Below are positions 39,358 through 49,154 of a stretch of DNA of 64,000 nt, piece by piece. This DNA comes from Gordonia namibiensis NBRC 108229 (GTDB taxonomy: Bacteria; Actinomycetota; Actinomycetes; Mycobacteriales; Mycobacteriaceae): NCBI RefSeq assembly GCF_000298235.1, contig NZ_BAHE01000016.1, forward strand, positions 62,001-126,000. Direction: 5' to 3'. The notes beneath the pieces were generated by a model. The model saw only the letters and a program-made list of their open reading frames with translations. It searched no databases and had not been told where the DNA came from. The position numbers and the translations under genes are program-made. Numbering within the stretch: position 1 is the first letter of the stretch; the number at the start of each line of letters is the position of its first letter.

Positions 39358-40078
39358 GGCGACCCGCGAGGACGGTCGGCGTGCCGCGCTGCTCGCCGCC
39401 CTCGACACCGACATCCCCGAAGACCTTCTGACGCTGGCGCTCACGCACCGCTCGTACGCCTACGAGCACGGGGGTCTGCCGACCAACGAGCGTCTCGAGT
39501 TCCTCGGCGACTCCGTTCTCGGCGTGGTGATCACCGAGCGCCTATACCTTCATTTTCCGGATCGTCCCGAGGGCGAACTCGCGAAGATCCGCGCGAGCGT
39601 GGTGAACATGCACGCGCTCGCCGATGTGGCCCGCGGCCTCGGCGACGAGGGCGGCCTGGGCAAGTACCTGTACCTCGGTCGTGGCGAGGAGATGACCGGC
39701 GGTCGCGACAAGGACTCGATCCTTGCCGACGGCCTCGAATCGCTGTTCGGCGCCGTGTTTCTCAGCCACGGCCTGGAGACCTCGCAGCGGATCATCCTGC
39801 GCCTCTTCGACGAACGTATCGAGAAGGCCGGACAGCTCGGCGCCGGTCTGGACTGGAAGACGTCGCTGCAGGAGCTGAGCTCAGAACGCGGTTACGGCCC
39901 GCCGCAGTACCAGATCTCGTCGACCGGCCCGGACCACAACAAGGAGTTCACCGCGATCGCGATGATCGCGGGGGAGAACTTGGGCGAGGGCGTCGGACGC
40001 ACCAAGAAAGAGGCCGAGCAGCAGGCTGCCGCTCACGCGTGGAAGGCGCTCACCGAGCGTGCGGAGGCTTCGTCGTGA
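39350..40078 (+). CDS. rnc: Ribonuclease III
   Basis: 242 residues. Double-strand-specific endoribonuclease for rRNA precursor and mRNA processing. Catalytic signature [13 protein letters not shown] near residue 46, second catalytic pair in [12 protein letters not shown] (Asp and Glu kept), and a C-terminal double-stranded RNA-binding domain (from about 165; [21 protein letters not shown]). GTG 39350 overlaps the DUF177 gene. Confidence 0.96.
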   Translation: MTEATREDGRRAALLAALDTDIPEDLLTLALTHRSYAYEHGGLPTNERLEFLGDSVLGVVITERLYLHFPDRPEGELAKIRASVVNMHALADVARGLGDEGGLGKYLYLGRGEEMTGGRDKDSILADGLESLFGAVFLSHGLETSQRIILRLFDERIEKAGQLGAGLDWKTSLQELSSERGYGPPQYQISSTGPDHNKEFTAIAMIAGENLGEGVGRTKKEAEQQAAAHAWKALTERAEASS

Positions 40079-40107
40079 CGTCCGCCTCGTCGTGATCTTG
40101 ACTGTGC

Positions 40108-40983
40108 ATGCCTGAACTCCCCGAGGTCGAGACCGTCCGGATGGGTCTCGAGAAGCATCTGACCGGGCGGACGGTGACCGCGGTCGAGGTCCTCCATCCC
40201 CGTGCCGCCCGTCGCCACGTCGGCGGCAAACCCGATCTGATCGGTCGCCTGGCGGGCAAACACGTCACCGGGGTGCGTCGTCGCGGCAAGTACATGTGGA
40301 TCGACGTCGCCGACGACACCGATCGTGCCGCTCTTGTCGTCCATCTCGGTATGAGCGGACAGATGCTCATCGCCCGCGACGGGGCGCCCGACCACACCCA
40401 CCTCCGCATTCGCGCGACCCTCGATGACGAGAACGAACTGCGTTTCGTCGATCAGCGCACCTTCGGCGGCTGGCACCTCGACGACTACGCGGTCTCCGAT
40501 GACGGCGCCGACGTCCCGGTGTCGGTGGCACACATCGCCCCCGACCCGTTCGACCCGGCTTTCGACGCCGCAGCCGTCGTATCCCGTATGCGCGCCAAGC
40601 ACTCCGAGATCAAACGGGTCCTGCTCGACCAGACCGTCATCTCCGGCGTCGGCAACATCTACGCCGACGAGGCGCTGTGGCGCGCCCGGCTGCACGGTAG
40701 ACGCATCGCCGAGACGATCTCGCGCAAGAAGTTGCTCGAACTGATCGACGCCGCCACCGCGGTGATGACCGAGGCGGTCGAGGTCGGGGGCACGTCCTTC
40801 GACGCGCTGTACGTCAACGTCAACGGCCAGTCGGGGTACTTCGAACGATCTTTGAATGCCTATGGGCGCGAAGGGCAGCCGTGTCGCCGCTGTGGGGCGA
40901 TCGTGCGCCGGGAATCTTTCATGAACCGCAGCTCGTATTTCTGCCCGAAGTGCCAGACTGCTCCGCGGCGTCGCGCCGGCTGA
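40108..40983 (+). CDS. mutM: Formamidopyrimidine-DNA glycosylase
   Basis: 291 residues. Removes 8-oxoguanine and formamidopyrimidines. The N-terminus [15 protein letters not shown] carries catalytic Pro2-Glu3; the helix-two-turn-helix region is [13 protein letters not shown]; the C-terminal zinc finger is CRRC...CPKC. Second member of the family in this window besides nei (5872). It follows rnc by 29 bases, as in M. tuberculosis. Confidence 0.96.
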   Translation: MPELPEVETVRMGLEKHLTGRTVTAVEVLHPRAARRHVGGKPDLIGRLAGKHVTGVRRRGKYMWIDVADDTDRAALVVHLGMSGQMLIARDGAPDHTHLRIRATLDDENELRFVDQRTFGGWHLDDYAVSDDGADVPVSVAHIAPDPFDPAFDAAAVVSRMRAKHSEIKRVLLDQTVISGVGNIYADEALWRARLHGRRIAETISRKKLLELIDAATAVMTEAVEVGGTSFDALYVNVNGQSGYFERSLNAYGREGQPCRRCGAIVRRESFMNRSSYFCPKCQTAPRRRAG

Positions 40984-41385
40984 GTCGGCAGTACTTCAGT
41001 GAATGTTGTCGCCGTGTGAGAGCGGCGTAGTTGCCGTGCTATGCCTACGAGCTCGTGAGGACACGTACAGATCGGCGCTCACCTGGTTGCGCAAGGAGGT
41101 GCGGCGCCGGTGGAGCAGCGCGGCATCCTGCATTGGCTACGCTGTGATCGAGAGCGACGTGAGCATTGAAAATTCGGCGCCTCCTGCTCCATCAACCTGC
41201 TGAACTCGGCTCGCGACTGGTCCACGGGTTTCTATACCCGCGGCTCGGGAACACGAGGCTCGCGGTAATAACGAGTTGGTAAGGCTTCGAGCGTTCCGCG
41301 GAACGCTCGAAGCGCCTTGGCCAGCTGTTTTGTCGGTGGGCGACACTACGTTGTTCGTATATTCGTTCGAACAGCTGGGGGCTTC
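40984..41385. other. 402-base gap upstream of the 13E12-type gene
   Basis: No supported gene. Base composition is visibly more AT-rich than the neighbours (for example TTGTTCGTATATTCG near 41351). It contains a 30-bp perfect palindrome (41284-41313). Confidence 0.4.
41284..41313. repeat. 30-bp perfect palindrome with core GCGTTCCGCGGAACGC
   Basis: Each 15-base half reads GCTTCGAGCGTTCCG or its complement; outside it AAGG and CCTT continue the symmetry with one base offset. The 18-base core AGCGTTCCGCGGAACGCT recurs inside the following gene at 42031-42048. Confidence 0.85.
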
Positions 41386-42819
41386 GTGTCTGTTTCGGTG
41401 CTGCACGGTGAGAATGTGTCGTCGATGTTCGATGGCGCGGATCCGGCATCTTTGTCCGATGATGCGTTGGAAAGCAGAGTGCTGGGTTATGCCGCGCAGA
41501 TCACCGCGCTCACGGCCGAGTTCTTGTCTCTGGTTGCGGAGTTGGATGAGCGGCAGTCGTGGAGGGGTCCGGGTATTCATTCGCTCGCACACTGGTTGTC
41601 GTGGAAGGCGGGCATCTCTCAACGCACAGCCCAGGAGCAGGTACGGGTGGCGAAGGCATTGGCGGCGTTGCCGCTGATTCGGCAGGCGTTCGGCGCGGGG
41701 CGGTTGTCCTATTCGAAGGTGCGAGCGCTGACGCGGGTGGCGACCCCGCTGCGTGAGAAGGAGCTGGTGAACCTGGCGTCGTCGTGTACGGCGTCGCAGC
41801 TGGAGCGGGCGGTACGTGCGATGGGACAGATCGATCGGGATCGTGGCATCGAGCCGGAAAATCGCCCACCGGTGGAGTCGACGGGCCGGTGCAAGTGGAA
41901 TGCGGACGGCTCCTTGTCCGTGTCGCTGACGCTGTCACCGCTCGATGGTGCCCGGTTCCTGGCCGGTGTGGTCCGTGCCGAGTACGAGCGCACCCGGACC
42001 TGCGACGATGCGGATTTGCCCGCGGTGTCGAGCGTTCCGCGGAACGCTGTGAGCGAGTTGGAAACCGTGGATGGTGAACGGGACTCCGAGGTGAAGCCGG
42101 CGAATCGCCGGGACCTGTGGCGGAATGTGCCGTCGAATCTGGCGCCGGCGGTGGTAGCGATGGCCGACATGGTGCACGACGGGATCGCGATGCCTGATCT
42201 CGCACCGGGAGCCGAGATACTGATCCATGTCGGCGACGGTGAGGAACAGGCTCACCTCGATGACGGGCCGGCACTGTCGGAGGCTGAGTTGGACGAGGCG
42301 CACTGCGGTGCTGCGGTTCGGAAGGCGTTGTCCAGCAGAGTTTCCGGAGCACCGGGAAAGTTGGCGTTGCTGGGGTTGGGGCGTAAATCGCGAACGCCGA
42401 ACAAGGCACTGGTGCGGGCGTTGTTCCTGAGAGATCGCTGCTGTCAGATGCCCGGATGTGAGCGCACCCGGCATCTGCACGCCCATCACGTGGTGTTCTG
42501 GTCGGCTGGCGGGGAGACCGAGTTGGACAATCTGATTTTGTTGTGCGGAAGCTGCCACCGTGCGTTGCATCGGGGTGAGTTCAGGATCACCGGTCATGGC
42601 TCGCAACGGTTTTCGTTCCACATGCCGGGTGGTTCAGTGATCGAGGTGAGCCCATCGACACGCGCGCCAGGGCTGTGGCAGCCGGACGGGCGGATCGCGG
42701 CGGATGCGACGGTGCCCACCGGTGGCGGCAAGCTCGACCTCGCGTACGCGACAGAGGTCATCTACGCGGTGTGGGAATGGAAGGAACGCAACGCAAGCAG
42801 GGAGTCGGCAGCGGCCTGA
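41386..42819 (+). CDS. DUF222/HNH endonuclease-domain protein (13E12 repeat family)
   Basis: 477 residues. The N-terminal DUF222 helical domain spans about 30-300 (LSWKAGISQRTAQEQVRVAKAL, GRLSYSKVRALTRVA). The C-terminal HNH nuclease motif lies near residues 350-392: CQMPGCERTRHLHAHHVVFW, GGETELDNLILLC, CHRALH. This family is multi-copy and variable in mycolata genomes and associated with mobile DNA, but its function is not established. GTG 41386 has a GGGGG run 5 bases upstream. A palindromic repeat lies in frame at residues about 216-221 (SVPRNA). Confidence 0.85.
   Translation: MSVSVLHGENVSSMFDGADPASLSDDALESRVLGYAAQITALTAEFLSLVAELDERQSWRGPGIHSLAHWLSWKAGISQRTAQEQVRVAKALAALPLIRQAFGAGRLSYSKVRALTRVATPLREKELVNLASSCTASQLERAVRAMGQIDRDRGIEPENRPPVESTGRCKWNADGSLSVSLTLSPLDGARFLAGVVRAEYERTRTCDDADLPAVSSVPRNAVSELETVDGERDSEVKPANRRDLWRNVPSNLAPAVVAMADMVHDGIAMPDLAPGAEILIHVGDGEEQAHLDDGPALSEAELDEAHCGAAVRKALSSRVSGAPGKLALLGLGRKSRTPNKALVRALFLRDRCCQMPGCERTRHLHAHHVVFWSAGGETELDNLILLCGSCHRALHRGEFRITGHGSQRFSFHMPGGSVIEVSPSTRAPGLWQPDGRIAADATVPTGGGKLDLAYATEVIYAVWEWKERNASRESAAA
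42031..42048. repeat. Second copy of the palindromic repeat, inside the 13E12-type gene
   Basis: AGCGTTCCGCGGAACGCT, identical to the core of the upstream palindrome, read in frame as part of SSVPRNAVSE in a poorly conserved linker. Confidence 0.85.
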
Positions 42820-42920
42820 CGACCCGTCGCGACCGGCTCGGGAATTCATTCCGTTCCACGGCTCTTACTATGGTCAGCGGTGCCAGCGCCACCCCGCCGC
42901 CTGAGAGGACTCATCCCAGC

Positions 42921-43379
42921 ATGACGATCGAACAGAACACCGCCGCCCCGGCCGGGACCGGCGAGCCGGCACACACCGACCTCTGGGTCGAGCGCACCGG
43001 GACCCGGCGGTACACCGGGCGCAGCTCGCGCGGCGCCGAGGTGCTGATCGGCTCGCAGGACGTCGAGGGCGTCTTCACCCCTGGCGAGCTGCTGAAGATC
43101 GCGCTCGCGGCCTGCACCGGCATGTCCTCGGACCGCCCGCTGTCGCGCCGCCTCGGCGACGACTACGACGCCACGATCCGTGTCAGCGGTGACGCCGACC
43201 GTGAGAACGAGGTGTACCCGCGGATCGAGGAGATCCTCGAGGTCGACCTCTCCGAACTCGACCCCGACGCCGCACAGCGACTGCTCGTCGTCGTCGAACG
43301 TGCCATCGACGCGGTGTGCACCGTCGGCCGCACCATCAAGGCGGGCGCCGAGGTCGACCTGAAGATCGAGACGGACTGA
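42921..43379 (+). CDS. OsmC/Ohr-family thiol peroxidase
   Basis: 152 residues. The two conserved cysteines are visible in ALAACTGMS (near 64) and AVCTVGRT (near 134). The family reduces organic hydroperoxides or binds lipids. RYTGRSSRGAEVLIGS is the typical N-terminal strand region. It is close to acyP and smc in the same order as in M. tuberculosis (Rv2923c). Specific substrate unknown. Confidence 0.88.
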   Translation: MTIEQNTAAPAGTGEPAHTDLWVERTGTRRYTGRSSRGAEVLIGSQDVEGVFTPGELLKIALAACTGMSSDRPLSRRLGDDYDATIRVSGDADRENEVYPRIEEILEVDLSELDPDAAQRLLVVVERAIDAVCTVGRTIKAGAEVDLKIETD

Positions 43380-43383
43380 CTCC

Positions 43384-43665
43384 ATGACCACCGACACGGT
43401 CCGGCTGTCCGCATTCGTGCACGGACACGTCCAGGGCGTGGGCTTCCGATGGTGGACGCGGTCGCGGGCGCTGGAGCTCGGTCTGGTCGGTTACGCGTCC
43501 AATCAGGCCGACGGCCGGGTACACGTCGTGGCCGAAGGGCCCCGCGACAAAGTGCTGGCACTGCTCGACGCACTGCGCTCCGGTGAGACCCCCGGCCGGG
43601 TCGATCTGGTCGTCGACAGCCTCGACCCGGCGCGCGGAGACCTGACCGGCTTCGTCGAGAGGTGA
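43384..43665 (+). CDS. acyP: Acylphosphatase
   Basis: 93 residues, the full length of the family. Catalytic Arg in GHVQGVGFRWWTR and Asn in GYASNQADGRVHVVAEG. Hydrolyses acyl phosphates. It starts 4 bases after the OsmC gene and is followed 58 bases later by smc. Confidence 0.95.
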   Translation: MTTDTVRLSAFVHGHVQGVGFRWWTRSRALELGLVGYASNQADGRVHVVAEGPRDKVLALLDALRSGETPGRVDLVVDSLDPARGDLTGFVER

Positions 43666-43723
43666 GCGCTGAACGGTGAGCGCTCCCCGAAACACGTCGC
43701 GATGGTGAGTAGTCTGTACCGTC

Positions 43724-46700
43724 GTGCACCTCAAAAGCCTGACCCTGAAGGGCTTCAAGTCGTTCGCCTCGGCGACGACCCTGCGCTTCGAGCCGGGTAT
43801 CACGTGCGTCGTCGGTCCCAACGGCTCGGGTAAGTCCAACGTCGTCGACGCCCTGACCTGGGTCATGGGCGAACAGGGCGCCAAGGCACTGCGCGGCGGG
43901 AAGATGCAGGACGTGATCTTCGCCGGCACCTCCGGACGTCCGCCGCTGGGACGTGCGGAGGTCACGCTCACCATCGACAACGCCGACGGTGCGCTGCCCA
44001 TCGAATACTCCGAGGTCTCGATCACCCGCCGAATGTTCCGCGACGGCGCCGGCGAGTACGAGATCAACGGCAACACCTGCCGCCTCATGGACGTGCAGGA
44101 GCTGCTCTCCGACTCCGGTATCGGCCGCGAGATGCACGTCATCGTCGGTCAGGGCCGGCTGTCAGCGATCCTCGAGTCGCGTCCCGAGGACCGTCGTGCG
44201 TTCATCGAGGAGGCCGCAGGCGTCCTCAAGCACCGTAAGCGCAAGGAAAAGGCGGTCCGCAAGCTCGACGCCATGCAGGCCAACCTGGCGCGTCTGACCG
44301 ACCTCACGGCCGAACTGCGGCGTCAGCTCAAGCCGCTCGGCCGACAGGCCGAGGTCGCCCGCCGGGCTCAGACGGTGCAGGCTGATCTCCGCGATGCCCG
44401 GCTGCGCCTCGCGGCCGACGATCTGGTGATCCGCCGAGCCGAGATGGCCGAGCACGCCGCCGTCGAGGACGAGGTGCGGCGCCGCCAGGACGAGGTGGCC
44501 GAGCAACTCGACGAGGCCAACGCGCAGGTCACCGAACACGAACAGCATCTCGCCGAGGTCACCCCGGCTGCCGCGGCGGCGAGCCGCGCATGGTTCCGGC
44601 TGTCGGCACTCGCCGAACGCGTCGACGCGACCCGCCGGGTCGCTGCCGAGCGCAGCCGCTACCTGAGCGAGGCCACCGCAGAGGCCACCGGCCCCGATCC
44701 CGAGGAACTCGAGGAACAGGCCCTCGAAGCCGCCGAACTCGAGGCCGAGCTCACCGAGGGAGTCGAGATCGCCGCCGAACAGCTCGAGACGGCCCGCGAG
44801 GTGCTTCGTGAACGCGAGTCGATCGCCGAGGCCGCGGAGGCCGCACATCTGGCCGCTGTCCAGGCCATCGCCGACCGTCGAGAGGGGCTGGCCCGTCTCG
44901 AGGGGCAGGTCGACAACCTGCGGACGCGGTCGGAGTCGACCGACGCCGAGGCCGACCGCCTGACGGCCGCCATCGCACACGCCACCGAGCGTGCGGAAAA
45001 TGCTGCATCACAACAGGATTCGGCGGCGGGTGAACTTGCACAGCTGGAGGCCTCCGAGCAGGCCCTCGACGAACACCACGAGCGGTGCGTCGCCGCACTG
45101 AACCTGTCCAACGAACGTGTCGCGACCCTGCAGGCCGAGCACCGCGAGGCGGAGCAGTCCATCGCCTCGCTGTCGGCACGCGTCGAGGCCCTCGCGATGG
45201 GTCTGGAACGCAACGACGGCGGTGCCTGGCTGCTCGACAACGCACCCGACGGTCTGCTGGGACCGATGTCGGAGCTGCTCACCGTCGAACCCGGTTTCGA
45301 GACCGCCATCGCCGGCGCGCTCGGCCCCGCGGTCGACGGCATCGTCACCGTCGACGGCATGGCGGCCGTCCGCGCCCTCGAGGCCCTCAAGTCCGGTGAC
45401 GGGGGACGGGCCGCGCTGATCTGTGGCGGCCTCACCGAGCCCGTGCGCCAACGAGACGTCACTCTTCCCGACGGTGCTCGGTGGGCCGCGTCCGCGGTGA
45501 CCTGCGGGCCGGAGATCCGCAACGCGATCGACACCGTCCTTGCCGACACCGTGGTCGTCGACGACCCCGCGCAAGGACTCGAGATCGCCCGTCGCCTCGG
45601 CGTGCGCGTGGTCACCCATGCCGGTGACCGGATCGGCCCGGCGTCGATCGAGGGTGGCTCGTCGCGTCGCCCGTCGACGCTCGAGGTGCAGTCGGCCATC
45701 GACGCCGCCACCGAGGAACTCGCCGCCACCCGGCGCCGCGTCGAAGAGCTCGAAGCCGCACTCGACGGCGCGCTCACGGAACAACGCGAGCGGCGGGAGG
45801 CGGCGGAGGAGGCGCTCGCCGCGCTGCACGAATCGGATTCGAGTGTCGGCGCCGCCTACGAGCAGATGGCCCGACTCGGCCATGAGATCCGCACCGCCCG
45901 TGCGGAGGCGGATCGCTTCACGCGTCAGCGCAACCTGCTGGAGAAGAACCGCGCAGAGACCTTGGAGTCCCTCCACGAACTCGAGGAGCGCCTACGGCTC
46001 GCTCGTGACGAATCGGATTCGGGACCGGAGATGGCGGCCGACGACTCGGAACGGTCGATGGCCGCGGCGGCGGTCGGGATCGCGCGCGGCACGGAGATGG
46101 AGGCGCGGCTGGCGCTCCGGACCGCCGAGGAACGCCTCGCCTCGGTGCGCGGCAAGGCCGACTCCCTGCGTCGCGCCGCCCAGCGTGAGCGCGAGGCCCG
46201 GGAACGGGCGCGTCGTCAGGACGAGATCCGTCGGCAGGCCGCGGGTGTCGCAGCGGCAGTCGAACGGGCCGGTGCCCAGGTCGCCGAACGACTCGCGTCC
46301 GCGGTCGCATCGGCGCAGGCAGGCCGCGACGAACTCGAGGAGATCCGGATCGCACGGTCGGCGACCCTCGATGAGCTGCGCGTGCGGGCCGGCGAGCTGA
46401 CCACCACGCTGAACTCGTTGCGCGACACCGTCCATCGCGACGAGGTGGCCCGCGCCCAGGTTGCCCTGCGCATCGAGCAGCTCGAGGAGCAGATCCTCGA
46501 CACGTTCGCGATGTCACCCGACGACCTGATCGCCGAATACGGTCCCGACGTCCCGATGCCGCCCTCGGCCCTGGAGATGCAGGAGTACGAGGAAGCCAAG
46601 GCGCGCGGCGACCAGGTGGTGGCCCCGGCGCCCATGCCGTACGACCGCGCCACCCAGGAGGCCCGCGCGAAGAAGGCGCAGAAGGACCTCAACACCCTCG

Positions 46701-47332
46701 GCAAGGTCAACCCTCTCGCGCTCGAGGAGTTCGCGGCGCTGGAAGAGCGCTACAACTTCCTGTCCTCACAGCTCGAGGACGTGAAGGCCGCCCGGAAGGA
46801 CCTGCTCGACGTGGTCGAGGAGGTGGACGCCCGCATCCTGCAGGTGTTCACCGAGGCCTACGCCGACGTCGAGCGCGAGTTCGGCCAGGTCTTCGAGACG
46901 CTGTTCCCCGGGGGCGAGGGACGGCTCGTGCTGACCGAGCCCAACGACATGCTGACCACCGGCATCGAGGTGGAGGCGCGGCCGCCGGGTAAGAAGGTGA
47001 AGAGGCTGTCGCTGCTGTCGGGCGGGGAGAAGTCCCTGACCGCGGTCGCGATGCTCGTGGCGATCTTCCGCGCCCGCCCGTCCCCGTTCTACGTCATGGA
47101 CGAGGTCGAGGCGGCGCTCGACGACACCAACCTGCGCCGGCTCATCAAGCTGTTCGAGCAGTTGCGGGAGAAGTCGCAGCTGATCGTCATCACACATCAG
47201 AAGCCCACGATGCAGATCGCCGACGCCCTCTACGGCGTCAGCATGCGCGGGGACGGCATCACGACCGTCATCTCGCAACGCATGCGCGGCGTCAACATGC
47301 CCGTGGCTCAACAGGAGGACACCAGCCAGTGA
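43724..47332 (+). CDS. smc: Chromosome segregation ATPase SMC
   Basis: 1202 residues. N-terminal ABC half with Walker A GPNGSGKS at 31-38; coiled coil about 170-490; hinge about 500-660 ([25 protein letters not shown]); return coiled coil to about 1010; C-terminal half with signature LSGGE at 1098-1102 and Walker B Asp1126-Glu1127 ([12 protein letters not shown]). It compacts and segregates the chromosome with ScpAB, which are not in this window. GTG 43724. It overlaps ftsY by 4 bases (GTGA). Confidence 0.97.
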   Translation: MHLKSLTLKGFKSFASATTLRFEPGITCVVGPNGSGKSNVVDALTWVMGEQGAKALRGGKMQDVIFAGTSGRPPLGRAEVTLTIDNADGALPIEYSEVSITRRMFRDGAGEYEINGNTCRLMDVQELLSDSGIGREMHVIVGQGRLSAILESRPEDRRAFIEEAAGVLKHRKRKEKAVRKLDAMQANLARLTDLTAELRRQLKPLGRQAEVARRAQTVQADLRDARLRLAADDLVIRRAEMAEHAAVEDEVRRRQDEVAEQLDEANAQVTEHEQHLAEVTPAAAAASRAWFRLSALAERVDATRRVAAERSRYLSEATAEATGPDPEELEEQALEAAELEAELTEGVEIAAEQLETAREVLRERESIAEAAEAAHLAAVQAIADRREGLARLEGQVDNLRTRSESTDAEADRLTAAIAHATERAENAASQQDSAAGELAQLEASEQALDEHHERCVAALNLSNERVATLQAEHREAEQSIASLSARVEALAMGLERNDGGAWLLDNAPDGLLGPMSELLTVEPGFETAIAGALGPAVDGIVTVDGMAAVRALEALKSGDGGRAALICGGLTEPVRQRDVTLPDGARWAASAVTCGPEIRNAIDTVLADTVVVDDPAQGLEIARRLGVRVVTHAGDRIGPASIEGGSSRRPSTLEVQSAIDAATEELAATRRRVEELEAALDGALTEQRERREAAEEALAALHESDSSVGAAYEQMARLGHEIRTARAEADRFTRQRNLLEKNRAETLESLHELEERLRLARDESDSGPEMAADDSERSMAAAAVGIARGTEMEARLALRTAEERLASVRGKADSLRRAAQREREARERARRQDEIRRQAAGVAAAVERAGAQVAERLASAVASAQAGRDELEEIRIARSATLDELRVRAGELTTTLNSLRDTVHRDEVARAQVALRIEQLEEQILDTFAMSPDDLIAEYGPDVPMPPSALEMQEYEEAKARGDQVVAPAPMPYDRATQEARAKKAQKDLNTLGKVNPLALEEFAALEERYNFLSSQLEDVKAARKDLLDVVEEVDARILQVFTEAYADVEREFGQVFETLFPGGEGRLVLTEPNDMLTTGIEVEARPPGKKVKRLSLLSGGEKSLTAVAMLVAIFRARPSPFYVMDEVEAALDDTNLRRLIKLFEQLREKSQLIVITHQKPTMQIADALYGVSMRGDGITTVISQRMRGVNMPVAQQEDTSQ

Positions 47333-48900
47333 ACACCGGAATCATCATCGGGATCGTCATCGCGGTGGTCGTCATCGCCGCGCTGATCGCGCTCGGACTG
47401 GTGCTGGCGCGTCGTCGTCGCATCTCGCTGTCCGACACCAAGACGCAGCCGGAGATCGTCGACGGCACCACGCGTCAGGTCGACCGGTCCGGGGGCTACC
47501 AGGCGGGGTCGGGCTTCAGTTTCAGTCGCGGTGACACAGCCCTCGCCGAACCGCCGGCCCGCAAACCGGAACCGCCGCGCAAGCCGCAACCCGAGCCCGA
47601 GCCGCCGGTCCAGCCGGTCGGGGAGCGCACCGACGTCGACGGCCAGCCCACGGTCGGCGATGACGCCGCCGTGCCGCGCGACTCCCACCGCCGCGGGATC
47701 ACCGAGGTGCCGCTCCCGGACGTGATCGAACCGGCCGAGGCAGAACCCGCGACCACCGAGCCCGCGACGACCGAGTCGGAGACGACCGAGCCGGAGGCGA
47801 AGGTCGCAGAACCGGAAGCGGCGGCGCCGGAAGCAGCCGAGGCCCCGGTCGTCGAGCCGCCGGTCGTCGAAGAGCCGGTTGTCGAGGTTCCCGAGACCGA
47901 AACCCCCGAGACCGAAACCCCCGAGACCGCGGCCCCCGACGATGCGTCGGGTGCGGTGGCGGTACCGCCGCGCGAGGAGATCGCCCCAACTGCCGGGCGG
48001 CTGGGCAAGCTGCGCGGGCGGTTGTCGCGGTCGCAGGGTGCGATCGGCAAGAGCGTGCTCGGTCTGCTCGGTGCCGGCGACCTCGACGAGGACAGCTGGG
48101 AAGAGATCGAGGACACGCTGCTGATGGCCGACCTCGGGACGGCCACCACCATGACCGTCGTAGAGAACCTGCGTACCGAGCTGGCCGCGAACCCGGTGAA
48201 GTCCGCCGCCGAGGCGCGGGCCCTGCTGAAGCGTGTGCTCATCGAGCAGCTCGACCCGACCCTGGACCGGTCGATCCGTGCGCTGCCGCATGCGGGCCGT
48301 CCGGCCGTCGTGCTGGTGGTCGGGGTCAACGGCACCGGCAAGACCACGACGACGGGCAAGCTGGCCCGCGTACTGGTGGCCGACGGCCGTCGCGTGCTGC
48401 TGGGTGCCGCCGACACCTTCCGTGCGGCCGCGGCCGACCAGTTGCAGACGTGGGGTGAGCGGGTCGGTGCGGAGATCGTGCGCGGCAAGGAGCAGGCCGA
48501 TCCGGCCGCCGTGGCGTTCGACGCGGTCGACCGCGGAATCGCCTCTGGTGTCGACGTCGTCATGATCGACACCGCGGGACGCCTGCACACCAAGACCGGC
48601 CTGATGGACGAGCTGGGCAAGGTCAAGCGCGTGGTGGAGAAGAAGGCGCCCGTCGACGAGGTGCTGCTCGTGCTCGACGCCACCGTCGGCCAGAACGGCC
48701 TGATGCAGGCCCGGGTGTTCGCCGAGGTCGTCGACATCACCGGGGTGGTGCTGACCAAGCTCGACGGCACGGCCAAGGGGGGCATCGTCTTCCACGTCCA
48801 GAAGGAGCTCGGCGTGCCGGTGAAACTGGTCGGTCTGGGCGAGGGCGCGGACGATCTGGCCCCCTTCGAGCCGGAGGCGTTCGTCGACGCACTGCTGTGA
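47329..48900 (+). CDS. ftsY: Signal recognition particle receptor FtsY
   Basis: 523 residues. The N-terminal membrane anchor ([23 protein letters not shown]) is followed by a basic RRRR, a long Pro/Glu-rich acidic A-domain to about 220 with repeated [18 protein letters not shown] and ETETP units, then the N and G domains: G1 [13 protein letters not shown] near 333, DTAGR, and [10 protein letters not shown]. It receives Ffh-ribosome complexes at the membrane; the partner ffh lies at 53558. Many actinobacterial FtsY proteins share the N-terminal anchor. Confidence 0.96.
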   Translation: MNTGIIIGIVIAVVVIAALIALGLVLARRRRISLSDTKTQPEIVDGTTRQVDRSGGYQAGSGFSFSRGDTALAEPPARKPEPPRKPQPEPEPPVQPVGERTDVDGQPTVGDDAAVPRDSHRRGITEVPLPDVIEPAEAEPATTEPATTESETTEPEAKVAEPEAAAPEAAEAPVVEPPVVEEPVVEVPETETPETETPETAAPDDASGAVAVPPREEIAPTAGRLGKLRGRLSRSQGAIGKSVLGLLGAGDLDEDSWEEIEDTLLMADLGTATTMTVVENLRTELAANPVKSAAEARALLKRVLIEQLDPTLDRSIRALPHAGRPAVVLVVGVNGTGKTTTTGKLARVLVADGRRVLLGAADTFRAAAADQLQTWGERVGAEIVRGKEQADPAAVAFDAVDRGIASGVDVVMIDTAGRLHTKTGLMDELGKVKRVVEKKAPVDEVLLVLDATVGQNGLMQARVFAEVVDITGVVLTKLDGTAKGGIVFHVQKELGVPVKLVGLGEGADDLAPFEPEAFVDALL

Positions 48901-48953
48901 GACCCGCGCGGTGAGAAGCAGCCGATGATCGCCGCACTGGTGTGAAACCGATT

Positions 48954-48970
48954 CGCGATCGGCAATCGCG
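48954..48970 (+). terminator. Weak hairpin after ftsY
   Basis: CGCGAT / ATCGCG with loop CGGCA, 54 bases after the ftsY stop. Possible terminator for the smc-ftsY unit. Confidence 0.35.
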
Positions 48971-49022
48971 GGCTAGAAGTGCTCGGACGAATCTGAGACG
49001 GCCCTCAGAAGCGTCCTCGCGA

Positions 49023-49038
49023 TTTACCTGAGCGAAAT
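49023..49038 (+). promoter_or_regulatory. GlnR box, distal copy
   Basis: TTTAC-N6-GAAAT fits the GlnR pattern (gTnAC-N6-GaAAc) with changes at the outer bases. It begins 32 bases before the proximal copy, about three helical turns. Confidence 0.55.
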
Positions 49039-49054
49039 ATAAATCGCTCATCGG

Positions 49055-49070
49055 GTTACGTGCCTGAAAC
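49055..49070 (+). promoter_or_regulatory. GlnR box, proximal copy
   Basis: GTTAC-N6-GAAAC is an exact match to the GlnR consensus known from Streptomyces and mycobacteria. It lies 85 bases before the amt start and implies nitrogen-limitation activation of amt-glnK-glnD. Confidence 0.7.
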
Positions 49071-49154
49071 GTGAAGGCACCACTGCTGAAACCGAGTGCC
49101 GACAGTCTCTTTGGAGGCGCCGAGCCGTCGGCGCATCCTGAGGAGGTTTCTACA

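Noticed and set aside
41003-41203. 66-codon frame between mutM and the 13E12-type gene
   Set aside because: No ribosome site, no family resemblance, and in a region of atypical composition; could at most be a gene remnant.
49071-49154. Longer amt N-terminus starting at ATG 49071
   Set aside because: It begins immediately after the GlnR box, so it would lie in the promoter, while GTG 49155 has a strong ribosome site and fits the family N-terminus.
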